Shown piece by piece: positions 1 through 12,510 of a DNA stretch of 64,000 bases. The translations under genes were made by a program, and so were the position numbers. The notes under the pieces are model-generated. The model made no database searches. It was given only the letters and a program-made list of their open reading frames with translations, and was not told the origin of the DNA. Position 1 is the stretch's first letter. Every line of letters starts with the position of its first letter. This DNA comes from Deinococcus apachensis DSM 19763 (lineage in GTDB: Bacteria; Deinococcota; Deinococci; Deinococcales; Deinococcaceae). The stretch lies in contig NZ_KB906398.1 of assembly GCF_000381345.1 (NCBI RefSeq), forward strand, positions 766,642-830,641, read 5' to 3'.

Positions 1-2
1 CA

Positions 3-626
3 CACCGAGAGGATGTCGAACTTGCCGAAGGTCAGGCCCGCGTCAGGGGCGTGCCGGGACAGTCAATCACGCTCGGGCAGCTCGCGCAGCTGGGTCAACG
101 CCTTCCCGGAGGTCCCGGCCCGGTCGTGGCCGAGGGCCGCGCCGCCATCAAGGGGGGCGCGCCGGGCTTCACGGCGCAGCTCGTGCGCGTACAGGTCGAC
201 CCGGACACCGGCCTCGTCACGCCGCTCGAGGTCGTCACGATTCAGGACGTCGGCTTCGCGCTCAACCCCCTGCTCGTCGAGGGCCAAGTGCAGGGTGGCA
301 CTGCGCAGGGCCTGAGCATGGGCCTGTACGAGGGCCTGCATTACTCGAGCGGCACCCTCGTCAGCGCGAACTTCCTCGAATACGCCTTTCCCCGCGCCAC
401 CGATCTGCCACCCATCGAGGCAGTCCTCGTCGAGCGCGCCTCCAAGCACGGCCCGTTTGGGGCACGCATCGTCGGGGAGCCCCCGATCACGGCGGGAGCG
501 GCCGCCGTTGCGAACGCGATTCGCGACGCGGTCGGCGTGCGGGTGACCGCGTCGCCGATTACGTCCGAAGCCCTGTGGCGGCTCATGCAGGTCCAGAAGA
601 CGGGCCTGAGTGAAGGGCACCTCTGA
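3..626 (+). CDS. Molybdopterin-binding subunit of xanthine dehydrogenase/aldehyde oxidase family, C-terminal part
   Basis: The frame is open to the left edge, so this is the last 207 residues of a protein of about 700-800 residues, and the GTG at 51 is an internal Val codon. The family hydroxylates purines or aldehydes at a Mo-pterin centre. Visible family features are the segment EGQVQGGTAQGLSMGLYE and, near the C-terminus, VGEPPITAGAAAVANAI. In that second motif the Glu of GEPP aligns with the catalytic Glu known for this family. Substrate cannot be told from this piece. It lies just left of a tRNA fragment and may belong to an integrated element. Confidence 0.85.
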   Translation, partial: HREDVELAEGQARVRGVPGQSITLGQLAQLGQRLPGGPGPVVAEGRAAIKGGAPGFTAQLVRVQVDPDTGLVTPLEVVTIQDVGFALNPLLVEGQVQGGTAQGLSMGLYEGLHYSSGTLVSANFLEYAFPRATDLPPIEAVLVERASKHGPFGARIVGEPPITAGAAAVANAIRDAVGVRVTASPITSEALWRLMQVQKTGLSEGHL

Positions 627-907
627 TCAGCTGCCAGGGCCGAGACAAAGTCGCCCTGTCACCATCCGCACCTCGGCTACTGACGGAGCACAGGCCACCG
701 GGCATAGGCCGTCATCAACGACCGAGCATAAGGTGAACCGCTGCTGCCCTTATACCCCTTGGTGCAGTAGCGGGTGCAAAACGGTTCGAGACGCTGCCGC
801 ACGATTCCACTTCTTATCTTGCCGATGGACCGGCGAACCGCGCTGAGACGTATTGGAGGCCGATTCTGCCGGGGCACAGAAAAGGGCAGTCACAGCAGAC
901 GGCTTTA
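627..907. other. Gene-free lower-GC stretch left of the tRNA fragment
   Basis: No convincing coding frame. Short frames on both strands lack start signals, and those on the minus strand read antisense through the tRNA remnant, a well-known source of false proteins. GC is clearly lower than in the flanking genes. I read it as the non-coding border of an integrated element. Confidence 0.5.
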
Positions 908-953
<46 letters not shown>

Positions 954-959
954 AAAAAG

Positions 960-983
960 CCCGCACTTCGGTGCGGGTTTTTT
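960..983 (+). terminator. Rho-independent terminator behind the tRNA-Ala fragment
   Basis: A perfect 7-bp stem CCCGCAC/GTGCGGG with a TTCG tetraloop is followed by six T residues. It probably terminated the original tRNA gene and lies between it and the convergent SDR gene. Confidence 0.9.
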
Positions 984-1009
984 GCGTTTGGGTGTGGCGG
1001 ACCCGGGCC

Positions 1010-1834
1010 TCACCCTGCGCCGTGGTTGAACGTGGCCGTGCAGCCCCCGTCGACCGTGACAATGGAGCCCGTCATGAAGGAGCTGGCGTCTGACGCAAGG
1101 AACAGGACGGCGCGGGCGATCTCGTCCGCGTGGGCCTGGCGCCCGAGGGGCTGCAACGCGGCGTTCGCCTCGCGCCGCGCCTGGGCCGCCTCCCGCTGGG
1201 CCGGGGGAAGGCTGGCGCGGCGGCCCCCCATGTCGGTGTCCACGTACCCGGGGCAGACGGCGTTCACCCGCACGCCCCGCCCGCCGTAATCGACGGCGAG
1301 CTGGCGGGTGAGGTTCACCACCCCTCCCTTGGAGGCGCAGTACGCGGGGGCGAGGGGCGCGCCGATCAGGCCGTACGTCGAGGCGACGTTCACGATCACG
1401 CCCGCCCCATTCGCCAGCAGGTGCGGCAGCGCGTATTTCGCGCAGAGGAAGGGGCCGCGCAGATTCACCGCGATCACCCGGTCCCAGTCCTCGACATCGA
1501 GGTCGTGGGCGGGGACGGCACTCCCCGCGATCCCCGCATTGTTCACCAGCACGTCGAGGCGGCCGAAGTGCCGCACGGCCTCGTCCATCAGGTGACGGAC
1601 CTGTTCGGGATCCGAGACGTCGCAGGGCACGAACAGCGCCTCCCCGCCCCGGGCGATCACATCCCGCGCCGTTCCCTCGCCCTCCCCGGTGTTGACATCC
1701 GCCAGGACGAGGCGGGCGCCCTCCGCCCCCGCGAGCCGCGCGATGGAGCGCCCGATGCCGGTGGCCGCCCCCGTGACGATCGTCACCCGGCCGCGCAGGT
1801 TTGAATGGCCGGAGCCCGTGTCAGGTTCGCTCAT
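1010..1834 (-). CDS. SDR family NAD(P)-dependent oxidoreductase
   Basis: Classical short-chain dehydrogenase of 274 residues, a cytosolic alcohol/ketone oxidoreductase. The Rossmann motif TGAATGIG is at about 21-28, NNAG at 98-101, catalytic Asn at about 124, Ser at about 152 and YCASK (Tyr165, Lys169), with a C-terminal TGSIVTVDGG typical of FabG-like members. I start it at ATG 1834 because GGGAGG lies 6 nt upstream; a start seven codons earlier has no such signal. It stands alone. Substrate is unknown: the fold covers sugar, acyl and steroid dehydrogenases. Confidence 0.9.
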   Translation of the reverse strand: MSEPDTGSGHSNLRGRVTIVTGAATGIGRSIARLAGAEGARLVLADVNTGEGEGTARDVIARGGEALFVPCDVSDPEQVRHLMDEAVRHFGRLDVLVNNAGIAGSAVPAHDLDVEDWDRVIAVNLRGPFLCAKYALPHLLANGAGVIVNVASTYGLIGAPLAPAYCASKGGVVNLTRQLAVDYGGRGVRVNAVCPGYVDTDMGGRRASLPPAQREAAQARREANAALQPLGRQAHADEIARAVLFLASDASSFMTGSIVTVDGGCTATFNHGAG

Positions 1835-1882
1835 ATCGCCCTCCCTGCGGGCCACTTCACCGGAGGCGTGTGGTTCGCGGGG

Positions 1883-3610
<1,728 letters not shown>

Positions 3611-3651
3611 GTGGGTGTGGGGGCACATGGACGGGTGCCAGGGTAGCGTCC

Positions 3652-3657
3652 TAAGAT
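3652..3657 (+). promoter_or_regulatory. -10 hexamer TAAGAT for the T/D-rich secreted protein gene
   Basis: TAAGAT fits the TANNNT consensus and ends 10 nt before ATG 3668. This favours that start over the in-frame ATG at 3656, which would overlap the -10. Confidence 0.45.
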
Positions 3658-3667
3658 GCATTTCGTT

Positions 3668-4288
<621 letters not shown>

Positions 4289-4304
4289 GGAAAGCGGCCC
4301 GCGG

Positions 4305-4331
4305 CGCGCCCTCCTCAGCGGGGGCGCGTTT
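4305..4331 (+). terminator. Terminator after the T/D-rich protein gene
   Basis: CGCGCCC pairs with GGGCGCG across a 10-nt loop and is followed by TTTCTC. It lies 17 nt after the stop codon. Confidence 0.6.
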
Positions 4332-4345
4332 CTCATGTGGGCCTT

Positions 4346-4351
4346 TAGACT
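4346..4351 (+). promoter_or_regulatory. Leaderless -10 TAGACT for the metallophosphoesterase gene
   Basis: TAGACT ends 6 nt before ATG 4358 and no Shine-Dalgarno sequence intervenes, as expected for a leaderless transcript. Confidence 0.6.
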
Positions 4352-4357
4352 CGGGCC

Positions 4358-4822
4358 ATGCGCGTTCTCGTCCTCTCCGACACCCACGGCCTGCTGCGCC
4401 CCGAGGTCCTGACGCTGGCCGCGGAGGCGGACGCCCTGCTGCACGCGGGCGACGTGGGCAAGCCCGAGGTGCTGGGTGCCCTGCGCGCGGCCACGTCCGG
4501 CCCGGCCTACGCGGTGCGGGGCAACGTGGACCGAACGCCGCCCCTCTCCGCACTCCCGGAAACCCTGCTGGTCGAGTTGGAGGGGGTGTGGGTCTACCTC
4601 CTGCATGACCTCCACGACCTCGACCTGCAACCGGAGGAGGCAGGCATACAGGTGGTCATCAGCGGACATACCCACGCCCCGAGGCTGGAGCAGCGCGGAG
4701 GCGTGACTTTCCTGAACCCCGGCTCGGTGGGGCCGCGCCGCTTTCGGCTGCCGGTGGCCTGTGCTTGGCTGTATCTGGAGGGCGGCGGGGTGCGCGTCGA
4801 ACCGGTGACGCTGCTCTCCTGA
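4358..4822 (+). CDS. Metallophosphoesterase, YfcE/MJ0936-type phosphodiesterase
   Basis: 154 residues, the usual length for small single-domain calcineurin-like phosphodiesterases. All metal-site motifs are present: SDTHG (Asp8, His10), HAGDVG (Asp32), RGNVD (Asn56), LLHD (His83) and SGHTHAP (His104, His106). It should be a cytosolic, Mn-dependent phosphodiesterase; the natural substrate of this family is largely unknown. The gene is monocistronic between a terminator upstream and a separate -10 for the next gene. Confidence 0.92.
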   Translation: MRVLVLSDTHGLLRPEVLTLAAEADALLHAGDVGKPEVLGALRAATSGPAYAVRGNVDRTPPLSALPETLLVELEGVWVYLLHDLHDLDLQPEEAGIQVVISGHTHAPRLEQRGGVTFLNPGSVGPRRFRLPVACAWLYLEGGGVRVEPVTLLS

Positions 4823-4844
4823 GGGCGGGCTCCCGGAGCAGTGC

Positions 4845-4850
4845 TAGCCT
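4845..4850 (+). promoter_or_regulatory. Leaderless -10 TAGCCT for the MBL-fold hydrolase gene
   Basis: TAGCCT ends 6 nt before ATG 4857, and no Shine-Dalgarno sequence lies between. Confidence 0.6.
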
Positions 4851-4856
4851 GCCCCA

Positions 4857-5840
<984 letters not shown>

Positions 5841-5893
5841 GTCTTCCCCCCGTCAAATGACGCCCAGCCGCCGTTTGGGCGCGGTCCCCGCTC

Positions 5894-5899
5894 TATACT
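5894..5899 (+). promoter_or_regulatory. Leaderless -10 TATACT for the YbjN-like gene
   Basis: TATACT ends 7 nt before ATG 5907. It is among the closest to consensus in the window. Confidence 0.65.
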
Positions 5900-5906
5900 C
5901 GCCCCC

Positions 5907-6365
5907 ATGACGGCCTCGCGGATGGAACTTCAGCGCATCATGCGCGCCCTGGAGGAAAGCGGAATGACCGTCGAAGCGGTGGAGGACGGCGCCCTGGTGC
6001 GGAACGGCGAGAGCCGGGTGGCGCTCTTCGCCGACCCCGATCCCCAGGGCGGCGTGATCGTGCGCCTTCACCTCGACCTCGACCTGTACGTCGAGGAGGA
6101 CGCCCTGCCCGACATCCTGATGGGCATGAACCTGCTCAACCAGGGCCTGGACTACGGCGCCCTGAACCTCGACCCCGTGGAGGACGAGGACGCCGAGGAG
6201 GACGCCCCCCTGACCTTCGCGGTGCTGGGCCGCGCCGTGCTGTGGCTGCGCGACCTGGGGGCGGGCGAGTTGGAGCGGCTGCGCGAACACCTGCGCCGCT
6301 TCGAGGGCGAGGTGACCGAGGCAGTGGAGCGCACCCTGCATGGCAGCAAGGGCATGAGCGCGTAG
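5907..6365 (+). CDS. YbjN-like domain protein
   Basis: 152 residues, acidic. The alpha/beta layout (MRALEESGMTVEAVEDGAL, a central strand pair VIVRLHLDLDLYV, then LPDILMGMNLLNQGLDYGALNLDP) matches the YbjN/type III chaperone-like fold. YbjN proteins are small cytosolic proteins with pleiotropic effects and no known enzymatic activity. An unusually acidic insert DPVEDEDAEEDAP lies at about 90-102. The gene is convergent with the ABC transporter genes that follow. Confidence 0.75.
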   Translation: MTASRMELQRIMRALEESGMTVEAVEDGALVRNGESRVALFADPDPQGGVIVRLHLDLDLYVEEDALPDILMGMNLLNQGLDYGALNLDPVEDEDAEEDAPLTFAVLGRAVLWLRDLGAGELERLREHLRRFEGEVTEAVERTLHGSKGMSA

Positions 6366-6384
6366 GGAAACTCGCCGGGGAGAG

Positions 6385-6408
6385 GGCCGGGGCCTATGCA
6401 CCCCGGCC
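6385..6408. terminator. Hairpin between convergent genes
   Basis: GGCCGGGG/CCCCGGCC, an 8-bp perfect stem with an 8-nt loop, lies 20 nt after the YbjN-like stop and just after the stop of the permease on the other strand. The T-tract is weak. Confidence 0.45.
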
Positions 6409-6409
6409 T

Positions 6410-7870
6410 TCAGCCTGCTGACCCTCCCGACGAACGCGCGGAGGCCCGAACGCCGAGGGCCATGAAGACAGCGGCCAGCACCGCGGCGAGCAGGGCATAC
6501 CCCAGCCACTCCCCCCGACCGGCCGCCACCCAGCCCCAGGTCCAGGGCACCAGGGGCCAGAGCCGCTCGCCCAGCCCCGTGCCGCCCAGCAGGGCGGCAA
6601 GCAGGGTGCCGATGACCCCGACTCCCATGCTCGGACCCCCGCCGAAACGCACGGCCAGCCACAGGTGCAGGGCGAGCAGGCAGGCCAGGAGAGCCCCATT
6701 CAGGACGAGCAGGCGGGCAATGGGCGCGGCGGGAACCCCCAGCGCCCGGCACGCGAGGGCGAGCAGCAGCGTGCTTGCGAACGCCAGCAGCCAGCCCAGC
6801 GTCCCCTTGGCCGCCTGGAGCCGCAGTGGTGGAATCCCCCGCCCCCGCAGAGCCCGCCACGCCCCTTCCTCCCACGCCCAGGTCTGGACGGCGACCAGGG
6901 CTGCCCCGAAGGGCACCACGAGGAGCGTCCAGCCTTCCAGGGCGCCGAGTGCGGCGTGACGCCACGCGGCGAGCAGGGCGGCCAGGAGAGGACCGCCGAG
7001 CGCCAGCAGGGGCAGGGGCGAGCCGCGCCACTTCACGAATTCGGCGCCGAGGGCCGAGGGGCGGGCGGCCCGACCAGCGTCCACACGCCCCCGCCCAGCC
7101 TCGCGGGAACGCCTTGCTGGCCGCTGGCCCGGCAGGGTCCGCCCCGCCCACGTCACCAGCAGCGGGGTTGCCACCAGCGCCAGGGTCACGAGCGGCCACA
7201 GGGGCAGCGCCCACCACGCGCTGCCCGCCTCCAGGGGAATACCGTTGGCGTGCGTTCCGATCAGCGGCAGGGTGGCCCGCACCCCCCACGCTGCCGGGTT
7301 GAAGAGCCAGCGGGGACCCTCGGCCATGACGGTGCCGCTGATCGCCAGGACGAAGGCCGCCGCCAGGGTCAGGGGCAGACCCGCCCGCCGTGCGAGGCCG
7401 TCGAGAAGGGCCAGCAGCGGCAGGCTGCACGCCCACAAGGCGAGCGCCGCCGTCAGCAATCGCCCGAGGGGAGGCGGGCCGGGCAGGTGGGCCGCCAGCC
7501 CGAACGGCAGGCAGACCAGCAGCGCGGTGAGGTGCATCGCCAGCGCCAGCCCCGCCATGACTGCGAAGGTGGCGAGGTGCTGGCGCTGCGGCGGGATGGC
7601 GCGCCACCACGTTCCCCCGCCCCGCGCCCGGGCCTCACGGCGGGCGGTCAGGGCGGCCAGGAGCGCCAGGGCCAGCGGACCCAGGAAGACCACCCAGAGG
7701 TTGTGCCAGGCCGTCACGCCTGCCCAGGTCCGCAGGGCATCCGGGCTGAGCAGGAACAGCACACCCTGGAGGCCGCCCGCCAGCAGGGCGAAGACGGGCA
7801 CCTGGGCCGCCGCGCTTCCCCGCGACCGCCTCACCTCGGCACCGAGCAGGGCCGCCACGGGTGCCCTCAT
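6410..7870 (-). CDS. Fused two-domain ABC permease, lantibiotic-immunity type
   Basis: 486 residues with about 12 hydrophobic segments in two similar halves. Each half opens with a short basic stretch before its first membrane segment: AEVRRSRGSAAAQVPVFAL at about 11 and AEFVKWRGSPLPLLAL at about 280. A polar basic linker (ARRSREAGRGRVDAGRAAR) joins them at about 255-275. The pattern looks like an in-frame fusion of LanE/LanG-type (MutE/MutG) permeases, usually separate proteins of about 240 residues. It starts in an ATGA overlap with the ATPase gene. Likely role: export or immunity against membrane-active peptides; substrate unknown. Confidence 0.75.
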   Translation of the reverse strand: MRAPVAALLGAEVRRSRGSAAAQVPVFALLAGGLQGVLFLLSPDALRTWAGVTAWHNLWVVFLGPLALALLAALTARREARARGGGTWWRAIPPQRQHLATFAVMAGLALAMHLTALLVCLPFGLAAHLPGPPPLGRLLTAALALWACSLPLLALLDGLARRAGLPLTLAAAFVLAISGTVMAEGPRWLFNPAAWGVRATLPLIGTHANGIPLEAGSAWWALPLWPLVTLALVATPLLVTWAGRTLPGQRPARRSREAGRGRVDAGRAARPSALGAEFVKWRGSPLPLLALGGPLLAALLAAWRHAALGALEGWTLLVVPFGAALVAVQTWAWEEGAWRALRGRGIPPLRLQAAKGTLGWLLAFASTLLLALACRALGVPAAPIARLLVLNGALLACLLALHLWLAVRFGGGPSMGVGVIGTLLAALLGGTGLGERLWPLVPWTWGWVAAGRGEWLGYALLAAVLAAVFMALGVRASARSSGGSAG

Positions 7871-8607
7871 GCCCGCATCCCCGAGGTGAGGCGCAGGTAG
7901 GCCCCCTCCAGGTCACCGTCCGGGGCGAGGCCGGACAGCGGCCCCTGGTAGCACAGGGTGCCGCGCGCCATCACCCCCACATCGTCCGCCAGGTGCAGGA
8001 CCTCGCCGAGGAGGTGGCTGGACACCAGGACGGTGCGGCCGGACGCCGCGTAGGCGCGCAGCAGCGCCCGCAGCTCCCGGATACCCTCGGGGTCCAGGCC
8101 GTTTTGCGGCTCGTCGAGGAGCAGCACGTCGGGCTCGGTGAGCAGGGCGATTCCCAGCGCCAGCCGCGCCCGCATCCCCATGCTGAACTGCCCGGCCCGC
8201 CTGCGCCCCGTGTCCGCGAGGCCGACGCGCGCCAGCACCCCGGGGATGCGGGCGGCGGGCAGGCCCAGCAGCCGGGTATGGACCTCCAGGTTCCCGGCCG
8301 CATCCAGGTGATCGTAGAGCGCGGGCCCGTCAATGCTCGCCCCGACGCGGGCGAGGTGGGCGGGCCGCCACGACTCCCGGAACAGGAAGATCCGCCCGGC
8401 GCTGGGGCGGATCAGGCCGAGCAGCATCCGCAGGGTGGTGCTCTTGCCCGCCCCGTTCGGACCCAGCAGGACGTACACCCGGCCCGCCCGCACCCGCAGG
8501 TTCAGGTTCTGAACGGCAGGGATCCCCCGGTAGAGGCGGCTCAGGCCCTCGGTGCGGATCAAGGCCGCCTCGTGAACATCGGGAGACTCGGGCAGGGTCA
8601 GCGTCAT
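7867..8607 (-). CDS. ABC transporter ATP-binding protein, BcrA/lantibiotic-protection type
   Basis: 246 residues. Walker A GPNGAGKST, Walker B VLLLDEPQNGLDP and switch His in VLVSSH are present. The signature reads FSMGMRARL instead of LSGGQ, as is usual for bacitracin- and lantibiotic-resistance ATPases. I use ATG 8607 because a TACAGT hexamer ends 6 nt before it; the frame extends 53 codons further upstream without a good start. It is co-transcribed with the fused permease. No peptide-synthesis gene is nearby, so it is a stand-alone export module. Confidence 0.88.
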   Translation of the reverse strand: MTLTLPESPDVHEAALIRTEGLSRLYRGIPAVQNLNLRVRAGRVYVLLGPNGAGKSTTLRMLLGLIRPSAGRIFLFRESWRPAHLARVGASIDGPALYDHLDAAGNLEVHTRLLGLPAARIPGVLARVGLADTGRRRAGQFSMGMRARLALGIALLTEPDVLLLDEPQNGLDPEGIRELRALLRAYAASGRTVLVSSHLLGEVLHLADDVGVMARGTLCYQGPLSGLAPDGDLEGAYLRLTSGMRA

Positions 8608-8613
8608 GCCGAG

Positions 8614-8619
8614 ACTGTA
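8614..8619 (-). promoter_or_regulatory. Leaderless -10 TACAGT for the ABC ATPase gene
   Basis: On the minus strand TACAGT ends 6 nt before ATG 8607. The -35 region is poor. Confidence 0.5.
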
Positions 8620-8783
8620 GAAGCTGCACATTGTGGCCTCATCCCACCAAAGTTGTCGGCGGAAAAGAAAAGTTGTGTGCGGGTTCCTAACACTCCGCGC
8701 CGGGGCGGGAGTACCCTCCGGCCACCCTTCCTCGTGTCGGTGCCGCGTTTGCCCGCCCCCATCCACCCGAACAGGAGGACCCC

Positions 8784-9209
8784 ATGCCGACCCGTTCCCG
8801 TCCGGCCCGCCGCCCCAATCCCGCCCACTTCACCCTGAACAGCCGGGGCCGGGTGTACGGCGTGTTCGTCTCGCTGGAGGACGTGCAGGAGTGTACGTCC
8901 CGGCTGCTCGACCTCGGGCTGAGGGACCAGGCCGTGCAGCTCATCATGGGCGACGAGGGTCAGCAGGCCCTGGACGTCGAGGGCCACGGGCTGTGGGGGC
9001 GTTTCCTGCGGCTGATGCAGGGCATGACCGACGAGCGGCCCCACATCGAGCAGTACGCCCATGCCCTCGGCCGCGGCGAGATCGTGCTGAGCGTGGACCT
9101 CTCGGGCGCCCCGGGGAGCGTGGCCCAGGTGGCCCAGGTCTTCCGCGAGAGCCGCGCCCACTTCGTGAACCATTACGGCCCCTGGGTGGTCGAGTCGCTG
9201 AACGCCTGA
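8784..9209 (+). CDS. Small conserved protein resembling general stress protein 17M (YflT-like)
   Basis: 141 residues. After a basic N-terminus (RSRPARRPNP) comes RVYGVFVSLEDVQECTSRLL, then DQAVQLIMGDE, and late HALGRGEIVLSVDL. This strand-helix-strand order with a closing GRGEIVLSV resembles the YflT/GsiB-region stress-protein fold, but similarity is judged by eye only. A strong AGGAGG lies 6 nt before ATG, so this gene, unlike its neighbours, has a leader. It is convergent with citrate synthase. Confidence 0.6.
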   Translation: MPTRSRPARRPNPAHFTLNSRGRVYGVFVSLEDVQECTSRLLDLGLRDQAVQLIMGDEGQQALDVEGHGLWGRFLRLMQGMTDERPHIEQYAHALGRGEIVLSVDLSGAPGSVAQVAQVFRESRAHFVNHYGPWVVESLNA

Positions 9210-9219
9210 GCCCTATGGC

Positions 9220-9251
9220 GAAGGGCCGGAGCCTCAGCGCCCCGGCCCTTC
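9220..9251. terminator. Terminator between the stress-like gene and gltA
   Basis: GAAGGGCCGG pairs with CCGGCCCTTC, a 10-bp perfect stem with a 12-nt loop, followed on the plus strand by CCTTT. It lies between two convergent genes and may serve both. Confidence 0.65.
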
Positions 9252-9267
9252 CCTTTGTGCGCCGCGC

Positions 9268-10410
<1,143 letters not shown>

Positions 10411-10419
10411 GATGGGCTC

Positions 10420-10425
10420 ACCATA
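10420..10425 (-). promoter_or_regulatory. Leaderless -10 TATGGT for gltA
   Basis: On the minus strand TATGGT ends 9 nt before ATG 10410, with no Shine-Dalgarno sequence between. Confidence 0.5.
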
Positions 10426-10501
10426 CCACCGGGCCGTGACATGCCGAATCTCCCCACAGTCACGTTCCCGCTGCGGTGACAGCGCCGCGCGGCGATCACC
10501 C

Positions 10502-10507
10502 TACAAT
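10502..10507 (+). promoter_or_regulatory. -10 TACAAT for tsaB
   Basis: TACAAT ends 9 nt before ATG 10517. A weak GTGACA lies 20 nt further upstream. Confidence 0.5.
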
Positions 10508-10516
10508 GACCCGGCG

Positions 10517-11092
10517 ATGACCGTTCCCGCCGCTGCCGTCACCCTCGCCCTCGACACCGCCACCCCCTTCCTGACCCTGGCCTTGGCGTGGGAAGGCGGA
10601 GAGGCGACGTTTTCCGAGGAGGTGGGCCGCGCCCACGCCGAGCGGCTGGCAGACGCGGCGCAGGGGCTGTTCGAGCGGGCGGGGCTTCCTTTCCGAGCGG
10701 GCCAAATCGTGATTGGAACTGGGCCGGGGTCGTACACGGGCGTTCGCGTCGGGGCGAGCTACGCCCTGGGACTGGCGCGAGTGTGGGGAGCCCCAGTCCT
10801 CGGCGTCTCGACCCTGGAGGCCCTGGTGCATGGCCCGGATGGAACCGTCCCGGAAGGCGAGGTCGCCGTCTCCCTCGACGCCCGGCGTGGCAACGTCTAC
10901 GGCGCGGTGTACGAGGTGCGGGAGGGCGTGGTCACGCGGGTCGTCCACCCCCCCGCCCGGCGCCCGCTGGAGGAGTTCGAGGCCCTGGCCGCTGGCCTTC
11001 CCCACCACCGCGACATCGCCCCGAACGGCCTCGCGCTGCTGCGGGCAGGGCTGGCGCATGGGGAAACGGAGTGGGCGCTGGCGTACCTCTAA
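10517..11092 (+). CDS. tsaB: tRNA threonylcarbamoyladenosine biosynthesis protein TsaB
   Basis: 191 residues. The ASKHA-type N-terminus has TLALDTATPFLTLAL, then RAHAERL, followed by the TsaB/YeaZ hallmark TGPGSYTGVRVGASYALGLA and GVSTLEAL. TsaB pairs with TsaD and TsaE to make t6A37 in tRNAs reading ANN codons. The C-terminal half is short compared with the E. coli protein (about 231 residues), as in many Deinococcus-Thermus members. The frame is open far upstream, but ATG 10517 fits the family N-terminus and the -10. Confidence 0.9.
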   Translation: MTVPAAAVTLALDTATPFLTLALAWEGGEATFSEEVGRAHAERLADAAQGLFERAGLPFRAGQIVIGTGPGSYTGVRVGASYALGLARVWGAPVLGVSTLEALVHGPDGTVPEGEVAVSLDARRGNVYGAVYEVREGVVTRVVHPPARRPLEEFEALAAGLPHHRDIAPNGLALLRAGLAHGETEWALAYL

Positions 11093-11268
11093 CTGTAGAC
11101 GGCCCACCCATCCGGCGGGTCTGGGCGGGAGTTGGAGGCGGGGCCACAAAGCCCTACTCTGGAGGGGCACAAACAACCCTGGCTCACAGCCACCGCTCCA
11201 CCCCGCTAATAGTTGATAGAGTTGGTCGTCTTTTACCGGGCCCCTGCCTGCCCACCGGAGGTTTCCCC

Positions 11269-12501
11269 ATGCGTACTTGCCTGACCCTGACCGCCCTCCT
11301 CGCCCTGATCGGGGCCGCGAGCGCCGCGCCCACCACGCTGACTGTCTTTATGGGCAGCCAGCAGCGCCCCGAGATCTTCCAGCCCATCTTCGACCGGTTC
11401 GAGAAGCAGAACCCCAACATTCAGGTCAAGATCGAGACGGGCGGCGCCACCAGCGAGGCGCAGAACCAGTACCTGACGACCGTGCTCGCCGCGCGGGACC
11501 CCAGCCTCGACGTGTTCCTGATCGACGTGGTGCGAACCGCGACCTTCGCCGCCGCCGGGTGGGCCGAGCCGCTGGACAGCTACCTGCCCAACAAGAGCGT
11601 GTACCTGAAGGCCTTCCTGAAGGGGCCGATCAACGCCGCGACGGTGGACGGCAAGCTGTACGCCATGCCCGCCTTCACGGACGCGCAGTTCCTGTACTAC
11701 CGCAAGGATCTGCTCGCCAAGTACGGCGCCAAGGTGCCGAAAACCTGGGACGAACTCGCCGCCACCGCCGCCCGCATCCAGAAGGCCGAGGGGGGCAACC
11801 TCCAGGGCCTGAACTTCCAGGGGGCGCCCATCGAGGGCACGGTCTGCAACTTCCTGGAGACGCTGTGGGGCGCGGGCGGCAACGTGCAGGCGGTGGACAG
11901 CGCGGCCGGGCGCCAGGGCCTGGGCTTCCTGGTGAACGCGGTGAAGACCAAGCTCGCCCCCGCCGCCAGCTACGAGATGAAGACCGACGACTCGCGCCAG
12001 CAGTTCCAGGCGGGCAACGTGCTGTTCGGCCTGAACTGGAGCTACGCCTGGGCGCACTTCCAGGGGAACAGCCCGCAGCCCACCAAGGTGAAGGGTGATG
12101 TGGGCGTGGCCCCCCTCCCCGCCTTCGGCAAGAACGCCAGCGCGACCTGCACGGGCGGCTGGGAGTGGGCGATCAGCGCCTACAGCAAGAACAAGGCCAC
12201 CGCCGCGAAGCTCTTGCAGTTCATGGCGAGCACCGACGTGCAGCGCGAGCTGGCAGTCAAGGGCGCCTACCTCCCCGTGCGCGCCAGCCTGTACAACGAC
12301 AAGGCCGTGCTGGCCGCCAACCCGCACTTCAAGGATCTGTACCGCATCGTGACCGGCGCGCGGCCCCGGCCCGTGACCCCTGCCTACCCGCGCGTCTCGG
12401 AGATCGTTCGCAACAACGTGTCGGCGGCGGTCGCGGGCAGCAAGAGTGTGGACGCGGCGCTGAAGGACATGCAGCGCGACCTGGACGGCGTGCTGAAGTG
12501 A
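11269..12501 (+). CDS. Sugar ABC transporter substrate-binding protein, family 1
   Basis: 410 residues. Signal peptide MRTCLTLTALLALIGAASAA without a lipobox. The mature protein begins TTLTVFMGSQQRPEIFQPIFDRFEKQNPNIQVKI in two pieces typical of MalE/trehalose-binding proteins. Further family features are DVFLIDVVRTATFAAAGW, MPAFTDAQFLYYRKDLL and a late ALKDMQRDLDGVL. It should be periplasmic and deliver a di- or oligosaccharide to the two permeases downstream. GGAG lies 9 nt before ATG 11269. The gene product is preceded by a long open frame that is not coding. Confidence 0.92.
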   Translation: MRTCLTLTALLALIGAASAAPTTLTVFMGSQQRPEIFQPIFDRFEKQNPNIQVKIETGGATSEAQNQYLTTVLAARDPSLDVFLIDVVRTATFAAAGWAEPLDSYLPNKSVYLKAFLKGPINAATVDGKLYAMPAFTDAQFLYYRKDLLAKYGAKVPKTWDELAATAARIQKAEGGNLQGLNFQGAPIEGTVCNFLETLWGAGGNVQAVDSAAGRQGLGFLVNAVKTKLAPAASYEMKTDDSRQQFQAGNVLFGLNWSYAWAHFQGNSPQPTKVKGDVGVAPLPAFGKNASATCTGGWEWAISAYSKNKATAAKLLQFMASTDVQRELAVKGAYLPVRASLYNDKAVLAANPHFKDLYRIVTGARPRPVTPAYPRVSEIVRNNVSAAVAGSKSVDAALKDMQRDLDGVLK

Positions 12502-12510
12502 GGTTTCCCC

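Noticed and set aside
5853..7610. Minus-strand 585-codon frame overlapping the YbjN-like and permease genes
   Set aside because: Low-complexity Ala/Arg/Gly composition in a shadow frame of the permease; no domains.
10588..11268. N-terminal extension of the sugar-binding protein frame
   Set aside because: It is out of frame with tsaB, low in complexity, and the signal peptide with RBS starts at 11269.
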